A stretch of 64,000 bases of DNA from Micromonospora sp. NBC_01796 (GCF_035917455.1 NZ_CP109078.1:682001-746000), one strand, 5' to 3'. Numbered from the stretch's first letter, positions 1-8,293 are shown. A program made the numbers and translations. Notes: generated from the sequence alone by a model not told the origin.

Positions 1-448
1 CGTCGGCCAGGACGGTGAGGCCGAAGTCCAGGTCGGCCGCCTGACGCAGGGTGGACAACACCACGCCGCTGGTGGCGATGCCGGTGAGGACCAGATGTTC
101 GATGGCCCCGGCCCGCAGCACCACGTCGAGGTCACTGCCGGCGAAGGCGCTGACGCGTCGCTTGGTGACCAGGATGTCACCGGGCTCGGGTGCCACGTCG
201 GGATGGATCTGCATGGCGCGGTCGTCGCCGGCCGCCCCGGTGCGTCCCGCGAGCCCGCCGAACATCCTGTTGCGGGTGCTGATCTCCGGGTAGCCGGGGC
301 GGAACCCGACAACCACGTAGATCACGGGAAGGCCGGCCGTGCGGGCCGCACCGATCGCCTCGCCCAGGCCCGGCAGATAGTCGGGATCGGGGTAACGCTC
401 GACCACGGCATGTTGCACGTCCATGACGAGAAGAGCCTGCTTGGCCAC
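1..448 (-). CDS. Isochorismatase-like cysteine-hydrolase family protein (partial, C-terminus off window)
   Basis: The GTG start at 448 follows GGAGAGG with about 6 nt spacing. The visible ~149 residues carry the family's N-terminal LLVMDVQ strand, whose Asp is the usual catalytic acid, then FRPGYPEIS and the GIATSGVVLSTLRQAADL region. Val stands where cysteine hydrolases usually have the nucleophile Cys. Cys-less members (isochorismatases, and many actinobacterial proteins with this TSGVVLST motif) are known, so a true amidase activity is unproven. Cytoplasmic, substrate unknown. It is divergent from a TetR gene that probably controls it, with repeats in the gap between them. Confidence 0.85.
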   Translation of the reverse strand, partial: MAKQALLVMDVQHAVVERYPDPDYLPGLGEAIGAARTAGLPVIYVVVGFRPGYPEISTRNRMFGGLAGRTGAAGDDRAMQIHPDVAPEPGDILVTKRRVSAFAGSDLDVVLRAGAIEHLVLTGIATSGVVLSTLRQAADLDFGLTVLAD

Positions 449-469
449 GGTCGCCTCTCCGTACGACGA

Positions 470-537
470 AGTAAGTCATCGGTTGATTACTTCGGACCGT
501 AGCCGCGCCGGCAGACTATGTCAACGTGTGATTACTT
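470..537. promoter_or_regulatory. Probable TetR operator cluster
   Basis: AAGTAAGTCA (470-479) and TGATTACTT (484-492) form an inverted repeat with one inserted base. A second TGATTACTT lies at 529-537. The repeats fall in the divergent gap between the hydrolase gene and the TetR gene, where an autoregulated repressor would bind. AT-rich compared with its surroundings. Confidence 0.5.
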
Positions 538-603
538 ATGAGCGGCGGGGTTATGCTGCGGCGACATGGCGCGGCTTCGGGCGGGACTGAGGGGAGGTCG
601 ACG

Positions 604-1284
604 GTGACGGCGAGCGGAACCGGTGGGTCCGTGGGCGACGCAGACGACGACGCGTCTACCGCCGGACCGGCCGAAGGGGATCGGCGGCGGCGGGACGCGG
701 CGGCGACCCGGCACGCGCTCCTCCAGGCCGCGCGCAGCAGGTTCACCCGCCTCGGGTACGACCGCACGACACTGCGGGACGTGGCCGCGGATGTCGGCGT
801 GAACCTCGCACTGATCAAGCGGTACTTCGACTCGAAGGAGGGCCTGTTCAAGGCCGCCCTGGCGGCCACTCCCCGGTTCCCGGGGCCCGAGGGCGAGTTC
901 CCCCGGGACCATGCCGACCTCGCCGAGGCACTTGCCCACCAACTCTCCGCCACCGCCTGGCCGGAGTTCAGCGAGCACCCGGTGCTGCTGTTGCTGCGCG
1001 TCTCCGGCGACGAGCGGGTGGACAGCCTGCGCCGGCAGGCCCTACAGGACTTCAGCCGGCGAGTGCTCGAAGCCTCGGACGCTTCTCGGCCCGACGACGC
1101 CCCGTCGCGAGAACAGCACGACCGGGAGCGGCTGCTGCGGGCGGAACTGGTGGTCGCGCTGGGGGTCGGTGTTGCCGTCGTACGGTCCGCCGTTGGTCTG
1201 CAGCCACTGGGCGACGCGACCTCCGAGGAGTTGGTCGGCCCGTTGCGCGATGTCGTCGACGTCCTGCTCACGCCCCGGGACTGA
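604..1284 (+). CDS. TetR/AcrR family transcriptional regulator
   Basis: 226 aa if started at GTG 604, which has GGGGAGG just upstream; an in-frame ATG at 538 has no ribosome site and would add a low-complexity N-terminus. The HTH is residues ~30-75 (LLQAARSRFTRLGYDRTTLR, then VGVNLALIKRYFDSKEGLF). The C-terminal ligand domain contains a LLLLRVSGDE helix typical of the TetR_C group seen in actinobacteria. Divergent from the isochorismatase-like gene and likely its repressor. Ligand unknown. Confidence 0.85.
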   Translation: MTASGTGGSVGDADDDASTAGPAEGDRRRRDAAATRHALLQAARSRFTRLGYDRTTLRDVAADVGVNLALIKRYFDSKEGLFKAALAATPRFPGPEGEFPRDHADLAEALAHQLSATAWPEFSEHPVLLLLRVSGDERVDSLRRQALQDFSRRVLEASDASRPDDAPSREQHDRERLLRAELVVALGVGVAVVRSAVGLQPLGDATSEELVGPLRDVVDVLLTPRD

Positions 1285-1296
1285 TCGGGTGGGGTG

Positions 1297-1315
1297 CGGC
1301 GCGGTCAGCGCGCCG
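1297..1315. terminator. Bidirectional hairpin terminator
   Basis: CGGCGCG and CGCGCCG arms (7 bp, perfect) flank a 5-nt GTCAG loop. It lies between two convergent TetR genes and overlaps the stop codon of the minus-strand one. No U-run, as is common in actinobacteria. Confidence 0.55.
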
Positions 1316-1952
1316 TGAGGTCGTCCACCTCGGCCGCGAACAGTCGGGCGGGATCGAAGCCCATCCCGGTGAAGTGGCCGGCGAGTTCCAGGGACAGCAT
1401 GCCGTGCAGCCGGGTCCAGGAGACCAGGCCGCGGTGCAGGGCCGCGGCCGAGGCAGGGTGCTCCGCCGCCCACTGCCGGTGGTCTTCGAGGTGCGCGTCG
1501 AACGGTGTCGCGGGACGGCCCGAGGGCAGCGCGGCGCAGGCATCGAGCAGGATCGTCATGATCTCGGACGCGATCCGGGTGACGTCGTCGGGCGCGTGGT
1601 AGCCGGGGACGGGTGTGCCGTAGATGAGGAAGTACCGCTGCGGGTCTTCCAGCGCCCAGGCGCGTAGGACATGTGCCAGCCCGGCCAGGTCGGCGCCGGA
1701 CCCGGCGGCGACCCGGAAGGTCTCGGCGAGGCTGCCGTACGCGTCCGTGATGAGCGCGGTGATCAGCTCGTCGCGGTTGGCGAAGTACCGGTAGAGCGCG
1801 GGTCCGCTCATGCCCATCTGTTTGGCGATCGCGTTGAGCGAGAGCGCGGACGCCCCGGCCGTGGCGATCTGCCCCCACGCGTGTTCCTTGATCTCCGTAC
1901 GCACCTGGGCGCGGTAGCGCTCGCGCGGTGTCTCCGTGCCGGCTTCCGCCAT
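1305..1952 (-). CDS. TetR/AcrR family regulator with WHG-type C-terminal domain
   Basis: 215 aa, ATG 1952, preceded by GGGAGGACGG. HTH at ~20-65 (IATAGASALSLNAIAKQMG, MSGPALYRYFANRDELI). The C-terminal half has the LIYGTPVPGYHAP segment and WTRLHGMLSLELAGHF helix characteristic of TetR proteins with the WHG (TetR_C_33-like) domain. Divergent from a medium-chain reductase gene, which it most likely represses; TTAGTTAG/CTAACTAA arms lie in the shared promoter. The inducer is unknown. Confidence 0.88.
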   Translation of the reverse strand: MAEAGTETPRERYRAQVRTEIKEHAWGQIATAGASALSLNAIAKQMGMSGPALYRYFANRDELITALITDAYGSLAETFRVAAGSGADLAGLAHVLRAWALEDPQRYFLIYGTPVPGYHAPDDVTRIASEIMTILLDACAALPSGRPATPFDAHLEDHRQWAAEHPASAAALHRGLVSWTRLHGMLSLELAGHFTGMGFDPARLFAAEVDDLTAR

Positions 1953-2013
1953 GGCCCGCCGTCCTCCCTGCCGTCCGCAGCCACCCGACCACGTGCCGCT
2001 AGATGCTCAAGAT

Positions 2014-2098
2014 TTAGTTAGACGCTATCACGAAACTTCTTGACTCTCTCCTAAGCGAGCTGTTAGAACTTATAACGAACGCGAAGACAGCTAACTAA
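2014..2098. promoter_or_regulatory. Divergent promoter with inverted repeats
   Basis: TTAGTTAG (2014-2021) is the exact reverse complement of CTAACTAA (2091-2098). Between them, GTTAGAACTTATAAC contains GTTA/TAAC half sites. This AT-rich island separates the TetR gene from the reductase gene and is a likely TetR-controlled promoter. Confidence 0.5.
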
Positions 2099-2121
2099 TG
2101 CGAACCACAGCGGAGGTCGTC

Positions 2122-3153
2122 ATGGGTGTCGAGGAACTCGTCGAGGTTGTCCTGCCGGGTCCGGTGGAGCCGGAAGGGCTGGAGATCCGGCGCGGAACGG
2201 TCCCCTCCCCCGGTCCGGGCGAGGTCCTGATCAGGATGGAGGCGACCGGGGTCTCCTTCGCCGAGCAGCAGATGCGTCGCGGCCGTTACTACGACCAGCC
2301 GGCGTTCCCCTTCGTACCCGGCTATGACCTGGTCGGCACGGTCGTCACCACCGGCGAGGGTGTGGAGCCGGGCCTGACCGGCACCCGGGTGGCCGCACTG
2401 GTGAAGGTCGGCGGCTGGGCCAGCCACGTGCTCGTCGAGGCGGCCGACGTGGTGCCGGTGCCCGACGGGGTCGGCCCGGCGGAGGCGGAGACCATGGTGC
2501 TCAACGGCATCACCGCCTGGCAGATGCTGCACCGCAAGGCCCGGATCCGTACCGGGCAGACCATCCTGGTGCACGGCGCCAACGGCGGCGTCGGCTCGGT
2601 CCTGGTGCAACTCGCCCGGACCGCGGGCGTGACGGTGATCGGTACGGCATCCGCCCGCCACCACGACGCGCTACGTGAGCAGGGCGTCATCCCGGTCGAC
2701 TACCGCACCGAGGACGTGGCCGCGCGGGTACGCGTACTCGCGCCGGACGGGGTGGACGCCGTCTTCGACCACGTCGGTGGTCGCAGCATCCTCGACTCCT
2801 GGCAACTCCTCGCACCCGGCGGCACCCTCGTCTCGTACGGCACCGCCTCCACCCGCGACGACACGGGGTCGAAGCAGTGGCCCGTCTTCAAGCTGCTCGG
2901 CCGGGTGTGGCTGTGGAACGCCCTACCCAACCGCCGGCACGCCTACTTCTACAACATCTGGGCCGGGCAGGCCCTGGCCAAGAGCCGGTTCCGGGCCCGG
3001 CTGCGCGCCGACCTCATCGAGGTGTTCGCGGCCCTGCAACGCGGTGACGTCACCGCCCGGATCGCCGCCCAACTGCCGCTCGCCCGCACCGCCGACGCCC
3101 TGCGGCTGGCCGAGTCCGGCACCATCGCCGGCAAGGTCGTCCTGAACCCGTAG
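2122..3153 (+). CDS. Medium-chain dehydrogenase/reductase, quinone-oxidoreductase-like
   Basis: 343 aa. ATG 2122 is chosen over in-frame ATG 2098 because GGAGG sits 5 nt before it. GroES-like N-domain to ~residue 125 (GVSFAEQQMRRGRY, FVPGYDLVGTV), then a Rossmann domain with the NADPH-binding GANGGVGS motif and DHVGG further on. No structural or catalytic zinc Cys pattern is visible, so this belongs with zinc-independent NADPH:quinone/enone reductases. Divergent TetR control suggests induction by an electrophile or xenobiotic; the substrate cannot be read from sequence. Confidence 0.88.
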   Translation: MGVEELVEVVLPGPVEPEGLEIRRGTVPSPGPGEVLIRMEATGVSFAEQQMRRGRYYDQPAFPFVPGYDLVGTVVTTGEGVEPGLTGTRVAALVKVGGWASHVLVEAADVVPVPDGVGPAEAETMVLNGITAWQMLHRKARIRTGQTILVHGANGGVGSVLVQLARTAGVTVIGTASARHHDALREQGVIPVDYRTEDVAARVRVLAPDGVDAVFDHVGGRSILDSWQLLAPGGTLVSYGTASTRDDTGSKQWPVFKLLGRVWLWNALPNRRHAYFYNIWAGQALAKSRFRARLRADLIEVFAALQRGDVTARIAAQLPLARTADALRLAESGTIAGKVVLNP

Positions 3154-3173
3154 CCCATACCCTCTCCCCTCAC

Positions 3174-4280
3174 TCACGGAAGCGAGGAAACGCCATCAAC
3201 GGACGCGAGCGGAACGGGTACGGGCCGCCGCACCGTTGTCGTCAGCTCGATCCGCCGACCTTCGGCGGCCGAACGGAGCAGGGCGGTCATCGTCTCGAGC
3301 ACGTGCAGTGCGACCTCACCACCGGCACGCGGTGGACGCTGCCCGTCGGCTCGGACGAGGTCGAGCAGACCGACGCCCCGGGACGCGCCCACGTAGCCCG
3401 CCCGTGGTTCGAGCACCCGCCACTCGTCGGAGCCGAGCGCGAAGAGGCGGACCTCGCCGTCGAAGCGGTTCGGGTCGGGTACGGCGAGCGCCCCGGCCTC
3501 CCCCTGCACCTCGATCGGGGCGGCGGTTGTCGCCACACCGTCGAAGCTCTGCGTGATGGTGGACAGGGCGCCGTTGACGTGCTCCAACACCCCGGACACG
3601 TGGGTGTCCACCTCCACCGGGATCCGCTGGCCGGTGCGCGGGCCCGAACCGATGACCCGCTCGGTGCGCAACCGGCTGGCGGCTCCGACCACCGCGCGTA
3701 CCGGTCCGAGCAGGTGGACGAGGGCGGAGATGTAGTACGGCCCCATGTCGAGCAACGGGCCGCCGCCGGGGGTGTAGTAGAAGTCGGGGTGGGGATGCCA
3801 GCGTTCGTGCCCCGGGGTGACCATGACGGCCGACGCCGACAGCGGGCGCCCGATGAGGCCACTGTCGATCGCGGCGCGGGCGGTCTGCGTACCCGTGCCC
3901 AGGACGGTGTCGGGTGCGCAGCCCACCCGGACGCCGGCCGACGCGGCCCGGTCCATGATCGAGCGGCCGTCCGCGAACGTGACCGCGAGCGGCTTCTCGA
4001 CGTACACGTTCTTGCCCGCGTCGATCGCGGCGAGCGAGATCTCGGCGTGTGCCGCGGGGATCGTGAGGTTGAGGACCGTCTGCACGTCCGGGCGGTCGAG
4101 CAGCCGCTCGACGCTCATCGCCTCGGCACCGGGGAGCACGGCGGCGGTCGCGGCCGACCGGGACGCGTCGAGGTCGGCCACCGCGACGATGCTCACCGTG
4201 GGATGGTCCGCCAGCGTCTCCAGGTACGCCCGGGAGATGACCCCGAGACCGACGACGCCTACGCGGTGCGGGTCGCCCAC
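3174..4280 (-). CDS. Gfo/Idh/MocA family oxidoreductase
   Basis: 368 aa. The frame stays open far upstream through the neighbouring gene, but the protein begins at GTG 4280 just before HRVGVVGLGVISRAYLETL, the Rossmann motif GLGVIS. Conserved EKPLA (the Gfo/Idh Lys of the EKP motif) and a C-terminal alpha/beta domain with YYTPGGGPLLDMGPYYI follow. NAD(P)-dependent oxidation of a sugar or polyol is the family role. It overlaps the end of the ThuA gene by 22 nt, so the two are translationally coupled. Exact sugar unknown. Confidence 0.92.
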   Translation of the reverse strand: MGDPHRVGVVGLGVISRAYLETLADHPTVSIVAVADLDASRSAATAAVLPGAEAMSVERLLDRPDVQTVLNLTIPAAHAEISLAAIDAGKNVYVEKPLAVTFADGRSIMDRAASAGVRVGCAPDTVLGTGTQTARAAIDSGLIGRPLSASAVMVTPGHERWHPHPDFYYTPGGGPLLDMGPYYISALVHLLGPVRAVVGAASRLRTERVIGSGPRTGQRIPVEVDTHVSGVLEHVNGALSTITQSFDGVATTAAPIEVQGEAGALAVPDPNRFDGEVRLFALGSDEWRVLEPRAGYVGASRGVGLLDLVRADGQRPPRAGGEVALHVLETMTALLRSAAEGRRIELTTTVRRPVPVPLASVDGVSSLP

Positions 4281-4960
4281 AGCATCCCCCTCTCGATGAC
4301 GGTACGGACGCTGGGATGCTCCAGCGCGTCCAGGTCGTGCCCCGGAGTTGTCACCACAACCCGTCCCGCCCCCCAGTGACGGGTCCAGATCGCCGGCGAG
4401 GTGACCGGCCGCTGCCACGGGTGCCATTCCCGGGTCGGGTGGACGGTCGTGGCCAGTACGTCGATCAGGTCGTCGTGCAGCACCCAGTACTGCTCGGTGA
4501 CCAGGTCGAAGTCCTCGATCCCGGTGGTGATCGGATGCTCCCGGCCGAGGTCGGTGACACGCACGGTGTACGGCAGGAAGTTGTCCTCGGCGCCACCGTG
4601 CCGCTCGCACGGCTCCTTGCCCGGATGGGTCGCGAACTGGCCGCCCACCAGATGCAGGTAATCCGATGACGCGCGGAACGAGTCCACTATGCCGCCGTGC
4701 CAGCCGGTGAAGCCCGTACCGGCGACGACCGCCGCACTGAGCCCGGCCACCTGCTCCGCGGTGATCTGCGACATCGTCACGCACTGCACGACGAGGTCGG
4801 TGCCGGCCAGTTCCTCGGCGTCGGCGTAGATCTCGGTCGACCCCTCGACCCGTACGGCGTAACCGCTGCGTTCGAGGAACGGGATGAACAACTCCGTCGC
4901 CTCGACCGGCCGGTGACCTTCCCAACCGCCTCGAACCACCAGTGCCCTCGGCTGCGCCAC
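4259..4960 (-). CDS. ThuA-like domain protein
   Basis: 233 aa from GTG 4960, preceded by a GGGAGGGAGC ribosome site. Class-I glutamine-amidotransferase-like ThuA fold: LVVRGGWEGHRPVEA at the start, GTGFTGWHGGIVDSFR in the middle, EQYWVLHD and TPGHDLDALEHPSV near the end. ThuA proteins act with Gfo/Idh dehydrogenases in sugar (trehalose/3-keto-sugar) use, and that partner is the next gene. Role inferred from this pairing. Confidence 0.88.
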   Translation of the reverse strand: MAQPRALVVRGGWEGHRPVEATELFIPFLERSGYAVRVEGSTEIYADAEELAGTDLVVQCVTMSQITAEQVAGLSAAVVAGTGFTGWHGGIVDSFRASSDYLHLVGGQFATHPGKEPCERHGGAEDNFLPYTVRVTDLGREHPITTGIEDFDLVTEQYWVLHDDLIDVLATTVHPTREWHPWQRPVTSPAIWTRHWGAGRVVVTTPGHDLDALEHPSVRTVIERGMLWATRTA

Positions 4961-5138
4961 ACCCGCTCCCTCCCACGGTCCCTCGCCGCCGGGCCGGCCG
5001 CTCCCGCCCCGACAACCTGTCACCGACGCTCATGCCTGTCGATCACCGAAACCGTACTCGGGGTTCCCGACAAAGTCGGTACGCGCCGGCCTCCCGTCCC
5101 CGCCCCACCCTGTTCTGAGGTTGAGGACCGGGGCACGG

Positions 5139-5705
5139 TCAGCGAGCGGTGGTGACCGTCCGGAGGCGGTCGAGCGCCTCGCGCATGGTCTGCGACAGGT
5201 CTGCGCCGTGCGGTTCGTTGATCCAGCGCTCGAACGCGACGCGGAGCACGACGATCCCAGCCTCGGCCGCCAGGCTCGCGTCCGGCTCCGGGACATCGCG
5301 GCGGCGCAGGCCGTCGGCGAGGGCGGCGGAGAGTGACGCCAACTTGATCAGTTCACGTTCCCGCAGCTCCGCGTGGGCGTTGATGACGGACTGGCGCTTG
5401 CGGGAGTGTTCGGGGTGTTGCCCCAGTGCCGTGGCGGCGGCGTCGAGGGCGGCCGAGATGGCCTGCATCGGTGAGGCGGACCCGGGGGCGGCCTCAAGCG
5501 CGAGCACGAGCTGTTCCTGCAGGTCGGCCGAGCCGGCGAAGAGTACCTCGCGCTTGTCGGCGAAGTAACGGAAGAACGTCCTCGCGGTGAGCCCGGCCCG
5601 CTTGGCGATGTCGGCCACGGTCGTCTGCTCGAAGCCGCGCTCGACGTAGAGCTGCATCGCCGCCTCGCGCAGCCGGCCACTCGCGTCCGCTTCCCATCGC
5701 ACCAC
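5139..5705 (-). CDS. TetR family transcriptional regulator
   Basis: 188 aa, GTG start. HTH ~15-60: LYVERGFEQTTVADIAKRAG then LTARTFFRYFADKREVLF. The C-terminal domain resembles TetR_C proteins of the AcrR type (LRVAFERWINEP). The gene lies divergent from an epimerase-sirtuin operon, and two copies of a TGTCAC-TTG-GTGACA palindrome fill the gap, so this is a textbook autoregulated repressor of that operon. Signal unknown. Confidence 0.9.
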   Translation of the reverse strand: MVRWEADASGRLREAAMQLYVERGFEQTTVADIAKRAGLTARTFFRYFADKREVLFAGSADLQEQLVLALEAAPGSASPMQAISAALDAAATALGQHPEHSRKRQSVINAHAELRERELIKLASLSAALADGLRRRDVPEPDASLAAEAGIVVLRVAFERWINEPHGADLSQTMREALDRLRTVTTAR

Positions 5706-5720
5706 GGGGCCAGTCTAGTC

Positions 5721-5768
5721 ATGTCACTTGGTGACATCATCTGCTATGGTGATGTCACCAAGTGACAT
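5721..5768. promoter_or_regulatory. Double palindromic TetR operator
   Basis: A perfect 19-bp inverted repeat: ATGTCACTTGGTGACATCA (5721-5739) and its exact reverse complement at 5750-5768, spaced by 10 nt. Each arm is itself a GTCAC-TTG/CAA-GTGAC palindrome, so two dimer sites are present. The spacer is AT-rich (CTGCTATGG) and could hold a -10 box. It separates the TetR gene from the epimerase gene. Confidence 0.8.
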
Positions 5769-5806
5769 CGCTGCCCCTCGCAGCGATCCTGCCCCTGGAG
5801 GTTCTC

Positions 5807-6727
5807 GTGCGCATCTTCGTCACCGGCGCGACCGGGTGGATCGGCTCCGCCGTCATCCCCGAACTGCTCGACGCCGGACATCGGGTTCTCGGCCTCGCAC
5901 GTACGGACACCGCCGCCGCGTCGGTCACCGCTCTCGGCGCCGAGGTCCAGCGCGGCAACCTGGACGATCTCGACAGCCTGCGCGCCGGTGCGGCCGCGTC
6001 CGACGGTGTGATCCACCTCGGCTACAACCACGACTTCTCCCGGATGGAGGCGGCGGCGCGCACCGACCTGGCGGTGATCAACGCGATCGGCGCCGAACTG
6101 GAGGGCACCGACCGGCCGTTCGTGGTCGCCTCGGGACTGCTCGGCCTCGTGTCCGGCCGTGCCGCCACCGAGCTGGACCTGCCCGATCCGGGCGCCCACC
6201 CACGGATCGCAGGCGTCCAGGCGGCCATGTCGTTCGTCCCGCGTGGGGTGCGCTCCTCGTCGGTACGGTTCGCGCCCACCGTCCACGGGCCCGGCGATCA
6301 CGGCTTCATCGCCGTCCTGGTCGGCGTCGCCCGCGAGAAGGGTGTCTCGGGCTACATCGACGACGGCACCAACCGATGGCCGGCGGTGCATCGACTCGAC
6401 GCCGCGAACCTCGTGCGACTCGCGGTCGAAAACGCCCCGGCCGGCTCCGCACTGCACGCCACCGCCGAGGAGGGTGTGCCCACCCGCGCCATCGCCGAGG
6501 CGATCGGTCGCGGCCTCGACCTACCCGTGGTCTCCGTTCCCGCCGACAAGGCCGGCGACCACTTCGGCTGGATCGGACGCTTCTTCGGCGCCGACGCCCC
6601 GGCGTCGAACTCGGCGACCCGGCGGTTGCTCGGGTGGAACCCCGTACAGGCCGGGCTGATCGCGGACCTCGACGCCGGCCACTACTTCGAAAACCGGACC
6701 GAGGTACGGGATGGCACGATCTCCTGA
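5807..6727 (+). CDS. NAD-dependent epimerase/dehydratase (atypical SDR)
   Basis: 306 aa from GTG 5807, which follows CTGGAGG at 5 nt; an upstream in-frame ATG 5762 would lie inside the operator. Starts VRIFVTGATGWIGSAVIPEL (NAD(P)-binding GATGWIG). The family's YxxxK pair is not obvious, as in atypical SDRs of the NmrA/epimerase type; HLGYNHDF, VHGPGDHGFI and WPAVHRLDAANL are conserved in the AraC-adjacent bacterial SDR subgroup. It overlaps the sirtuin start by one base and is controlled by the divergent TetR. Confidence 0.88.
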   Translation: MRIFVTGATGWIGSAVIPELLDAGHRVLGLARTDTAAASVTALGAEVQRGNLDDLDSLRAGAAASDGVIHLGYNHDFSRMEAAARTDLAVINAIGAELEGTDRPFVVASGLLGLVSGRAATELDLPDPGAHPRIAGVQAAMSFVPRGVRSSSVRFAPTVHGPGDHGFIAVLVGVAREKGVSGYIDDGTNRWPAVHRLDAANLVRLAVENAPAGSALHATAEEGVPTRAIAEAIGRGLDLPVVSVPADKAGDHFGWIGRFFGADAPASNSATRRLLGWNPVQAGLIADLDAGHYFENRTEVRDGTIS

Positions 6728-7515
6728 TGGAGACCGTTCTGCCGCCGGGCGCCGCCGAGCTGCTCGGCCGGGCGCGTCGGGTTGTCGTCTTCACCGGGGC
6801 CGGGATCTCGGCCGAGAGCGGGGTACCGACCTTCCGTGACGACCTCACCGGGCTGTGGGCCCGGTTCGACGCCGAACAACTCGCCACCCCGGAGGCGTTC
6901 TTCGCCGATCCGGAACTGGTCTGGGGCTGGTACGAGTGGCGGCGGGCGCGGGTGCGCCGGGCCCAGCCCAATGCCGGACACCTAGCCGTGGCCGCGATCG
7001 AGGACCTGATCCCGGGCACCGTCGTCATCACCCAGAACGTCGACGACCTGCACGAACGTGCCGGGTCGCGGGCACCGGTCCACCTGCACGGCAGCCTGTT
7101 CGCACCCCGCTGCGTGACCGAGTCCGCCCACCCGGCCGACTTTCCGACCACCACAGGGGAGGAGGTCGCCGACGACGAGGGAGGCCGGATCGCGCCGCCC
7201 CGGTGCGTACGCTGCGGAGCGCTCGTCCGTCCCGGCGTGGTGTGGTTCGGGGAGGCGCTGCCCGGGGCGGCGCTCACCGCCGCCGTCGAAGCCGCGTCCG
7301 CCTGCGACGTGCTGTTGACGATCGGCACCTCCGGCCTGGTGTACCCGGCCGCCGAGATCCCCCACATCGCGGCCCACTCCGGCGCCACCGTCATGCAGAT
7401 CAACCCGCAGCCGACGCCGCTGGACGAGATCAGCGCCGTCAACCTGCGCGGGTCCGCGGCCCAGATCCTCCCGACCCTGGTACGGGCCGCCTGGGAGTTC
7501 GCCGGGAAGCCATAG
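6727..7515 (+). CDS. Sir2-family NAD-dependent protein deacylase (CobB-like, class III)
   Basis: 262 aa. ATG 6727 overlaps the epimerase stop (TGATG). Signature motifs: VVVFTGAGISAESGVPTFRD, TQNVDDLHERAG, HLHGSLF with the catalytic His, and VVWFGEALP plus GTSGLVYPAA. YEWRR supplies the Tyr-x-x-Arg pair that in class III sirtuins favours removal of succinyl or malonyl groups. The zinc-loop region keeps a lone Cys (APRC) and a CVRC pair. It uses NAD to deacylate lysines in cytoplasmic proteins. Co-transcribed with the epimerase gene. Confidence 0.92.
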   Translation: METVLPPGAAELLGRARRVVVFTGAGISAESGVPTFRDDLTGLWARFDAEQLATPEAFFADPELVWGWYEWRRARVRRAQPNAGHLAVAAIEDLIPGTVVITQNVDDLHERAGSRAPVHLHGSLFAPRCVTESAHPADFPTTTGEEVADDEGGRIAPPRCVRCGALVRPGVVWFGEALPGAALTAAVEAASACDVLLTIGTSGLVYPAAEIPHIAAHSGATVMQINPQPTPLDEISAVNLRGSAAQILPTLVRAAWEFAGKP

Positions 7516-7581
7516 CGGCACGGCGGCCCGTCCCGGTGAGCGGTTCGCCGGCTCGGCGAGGATCCGGACATCGTCGCCAGC

Positions 7582-7809
7582 GTGGCCGCCCGTACGCTGC
7601 TCCCGGACGCGTACCTGCGGGCCCGCCGGTCCCAGCTCCACGAGGGCGAGCACCGGTGGGTCTGGCTCGCGCTGCACCGTGCCACCAACCCGGACCCGGT
7701 CGCCTCAGCCTCGGAGGCCCTCGAAGCGGCCCGCTATGCCGCCGGCCCGTACGCGCCGGACCTGGTCGCGGACGCCCGTTCCCGGATTGCCCGGTCCGCT
7801 CCGGATTGA
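7582..7809 (+). CDS. Short uncharacterised protein or remnant
   Basis: 75 aa from GTG 7582 with no good ribosome site. The reading frame stays open upstream only back to a TGA near 7540 and lacks another usable start, so it may be the tail of a decayed gene. The sequence LHEGEHRWVWLALHRATNPDP then an Ala-rich helix looks protein-like, with the codon bias of real genes. Follows the sirtuin on the same strand by 66 nt. No family recognised. Confidence 0.3.
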   Translation: MAARTLLPDAYLRARRSQLHEGEHRWVWLALHRATNPDPVASASEALEAARYAAGPYAPDLVADARSRIARSAPD

Positions 7810-7825
7810 GAACCCGGATACCGAA

Positions 7826-8293
7826 TCAGCTCGCGGAGCCGTCCGTGTTCCGGATCATCTGCCGGAGGACCTTCAGTGCCGTCACGTAGTCGGCGTCGTC
7901 GATGCCCTGGTGGATGCGGTCGCGGATCGCCGGAGCGTGTTTTCCGAGGTCGGTACGGGCCTCCTCGCCCACCTCGGTGATCCACAACCTTTCCTGGCCG
8001 TCACGGGTGAGCCAACCCCGCCCCACCAGAACCTCCGCCTCGGCTTCCAGCTCATCCTCGGGCCTGAGGTAGGTGCGCATCGCGAACCGAAGCTCGGCGA
8101 TCGTCATGCCGTGACCATCGGGCGAGATGTCGTTCCTCGACAGGTTGCGCAGCAGCCAGAACTGGGGCTGGGTGAAGCCGTACTCGGCCTGCCGGGCCCG
8201 GGTGAAGGCGATGAGGGCCTGGTAGGCCACACCGGTCCAGTACGCGGCCGGCTGGGCCGCGAGTTCGGTGTCGGAAAGGTGTTGCGCCGCCAT
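7826..8293 (-). CDS. MarR-like winged-helix regulator
   Basis: 155 aa. ATG 8293 has TTGGAGG 5 nt upstream; the in-frame codon at 8305 would overlap that site. Helical N-terminus (AAYWTGVAYQALIAFTRARQ), then FTQPQFWLLRNLSRND as the MarR dimer/HTH region and MTIAELRFAMRTYLRPEDEL leading to the wing (GWLTRDGQERLWITEVGEEA). A perfect ACCTCAAC-TTCG-GTTGAGGT palindrome lies just upstream, as for autoregulation. Target gene not evident. Confidence 0.75.
   Translation of the reverse strand: MAAQHLSDTELAAQPAAYWTGVAYQALIAFTRARQAEYGFTQPQFWLLRNLSRNDISPDGHGMTIAELRFAMRTYLRPEDELEAEAEVLVGRGWLTRDGQERLWITEVGEEARTDLGKHAPAIRDRIHQGIDDADYVTALKVLRQMIRNTDGSAS

Noticed and set aside
1-448. Missing Cys nucleophile as a sign of a dead isochorismatase-like gene
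   Set aside because: Cys-less family members with the same TSGVVLST-type motif are common and some isochorismatases lack it.
4281-5033. N-terminal extension of the Gfo/Idh frame to 619 residues
   Set aside because: The extra part overlaps the ThuA gene out of frame and has no protein-like motifs; the Rossmann start lies at 4280.
5728-6726. Upstream part of the sirtuin frame
   Set aside because: Arg-rich shadow of the epimerase gene; sirtuin motifs and coupled ATG are at 6727.
6727-7515. Sirtuin with an incomplete zinc Cys set as a broken gene
   Set aside because: E. coli CobB-type sirtuins also lack a full set; all NAD and catalytic motifs are intact.
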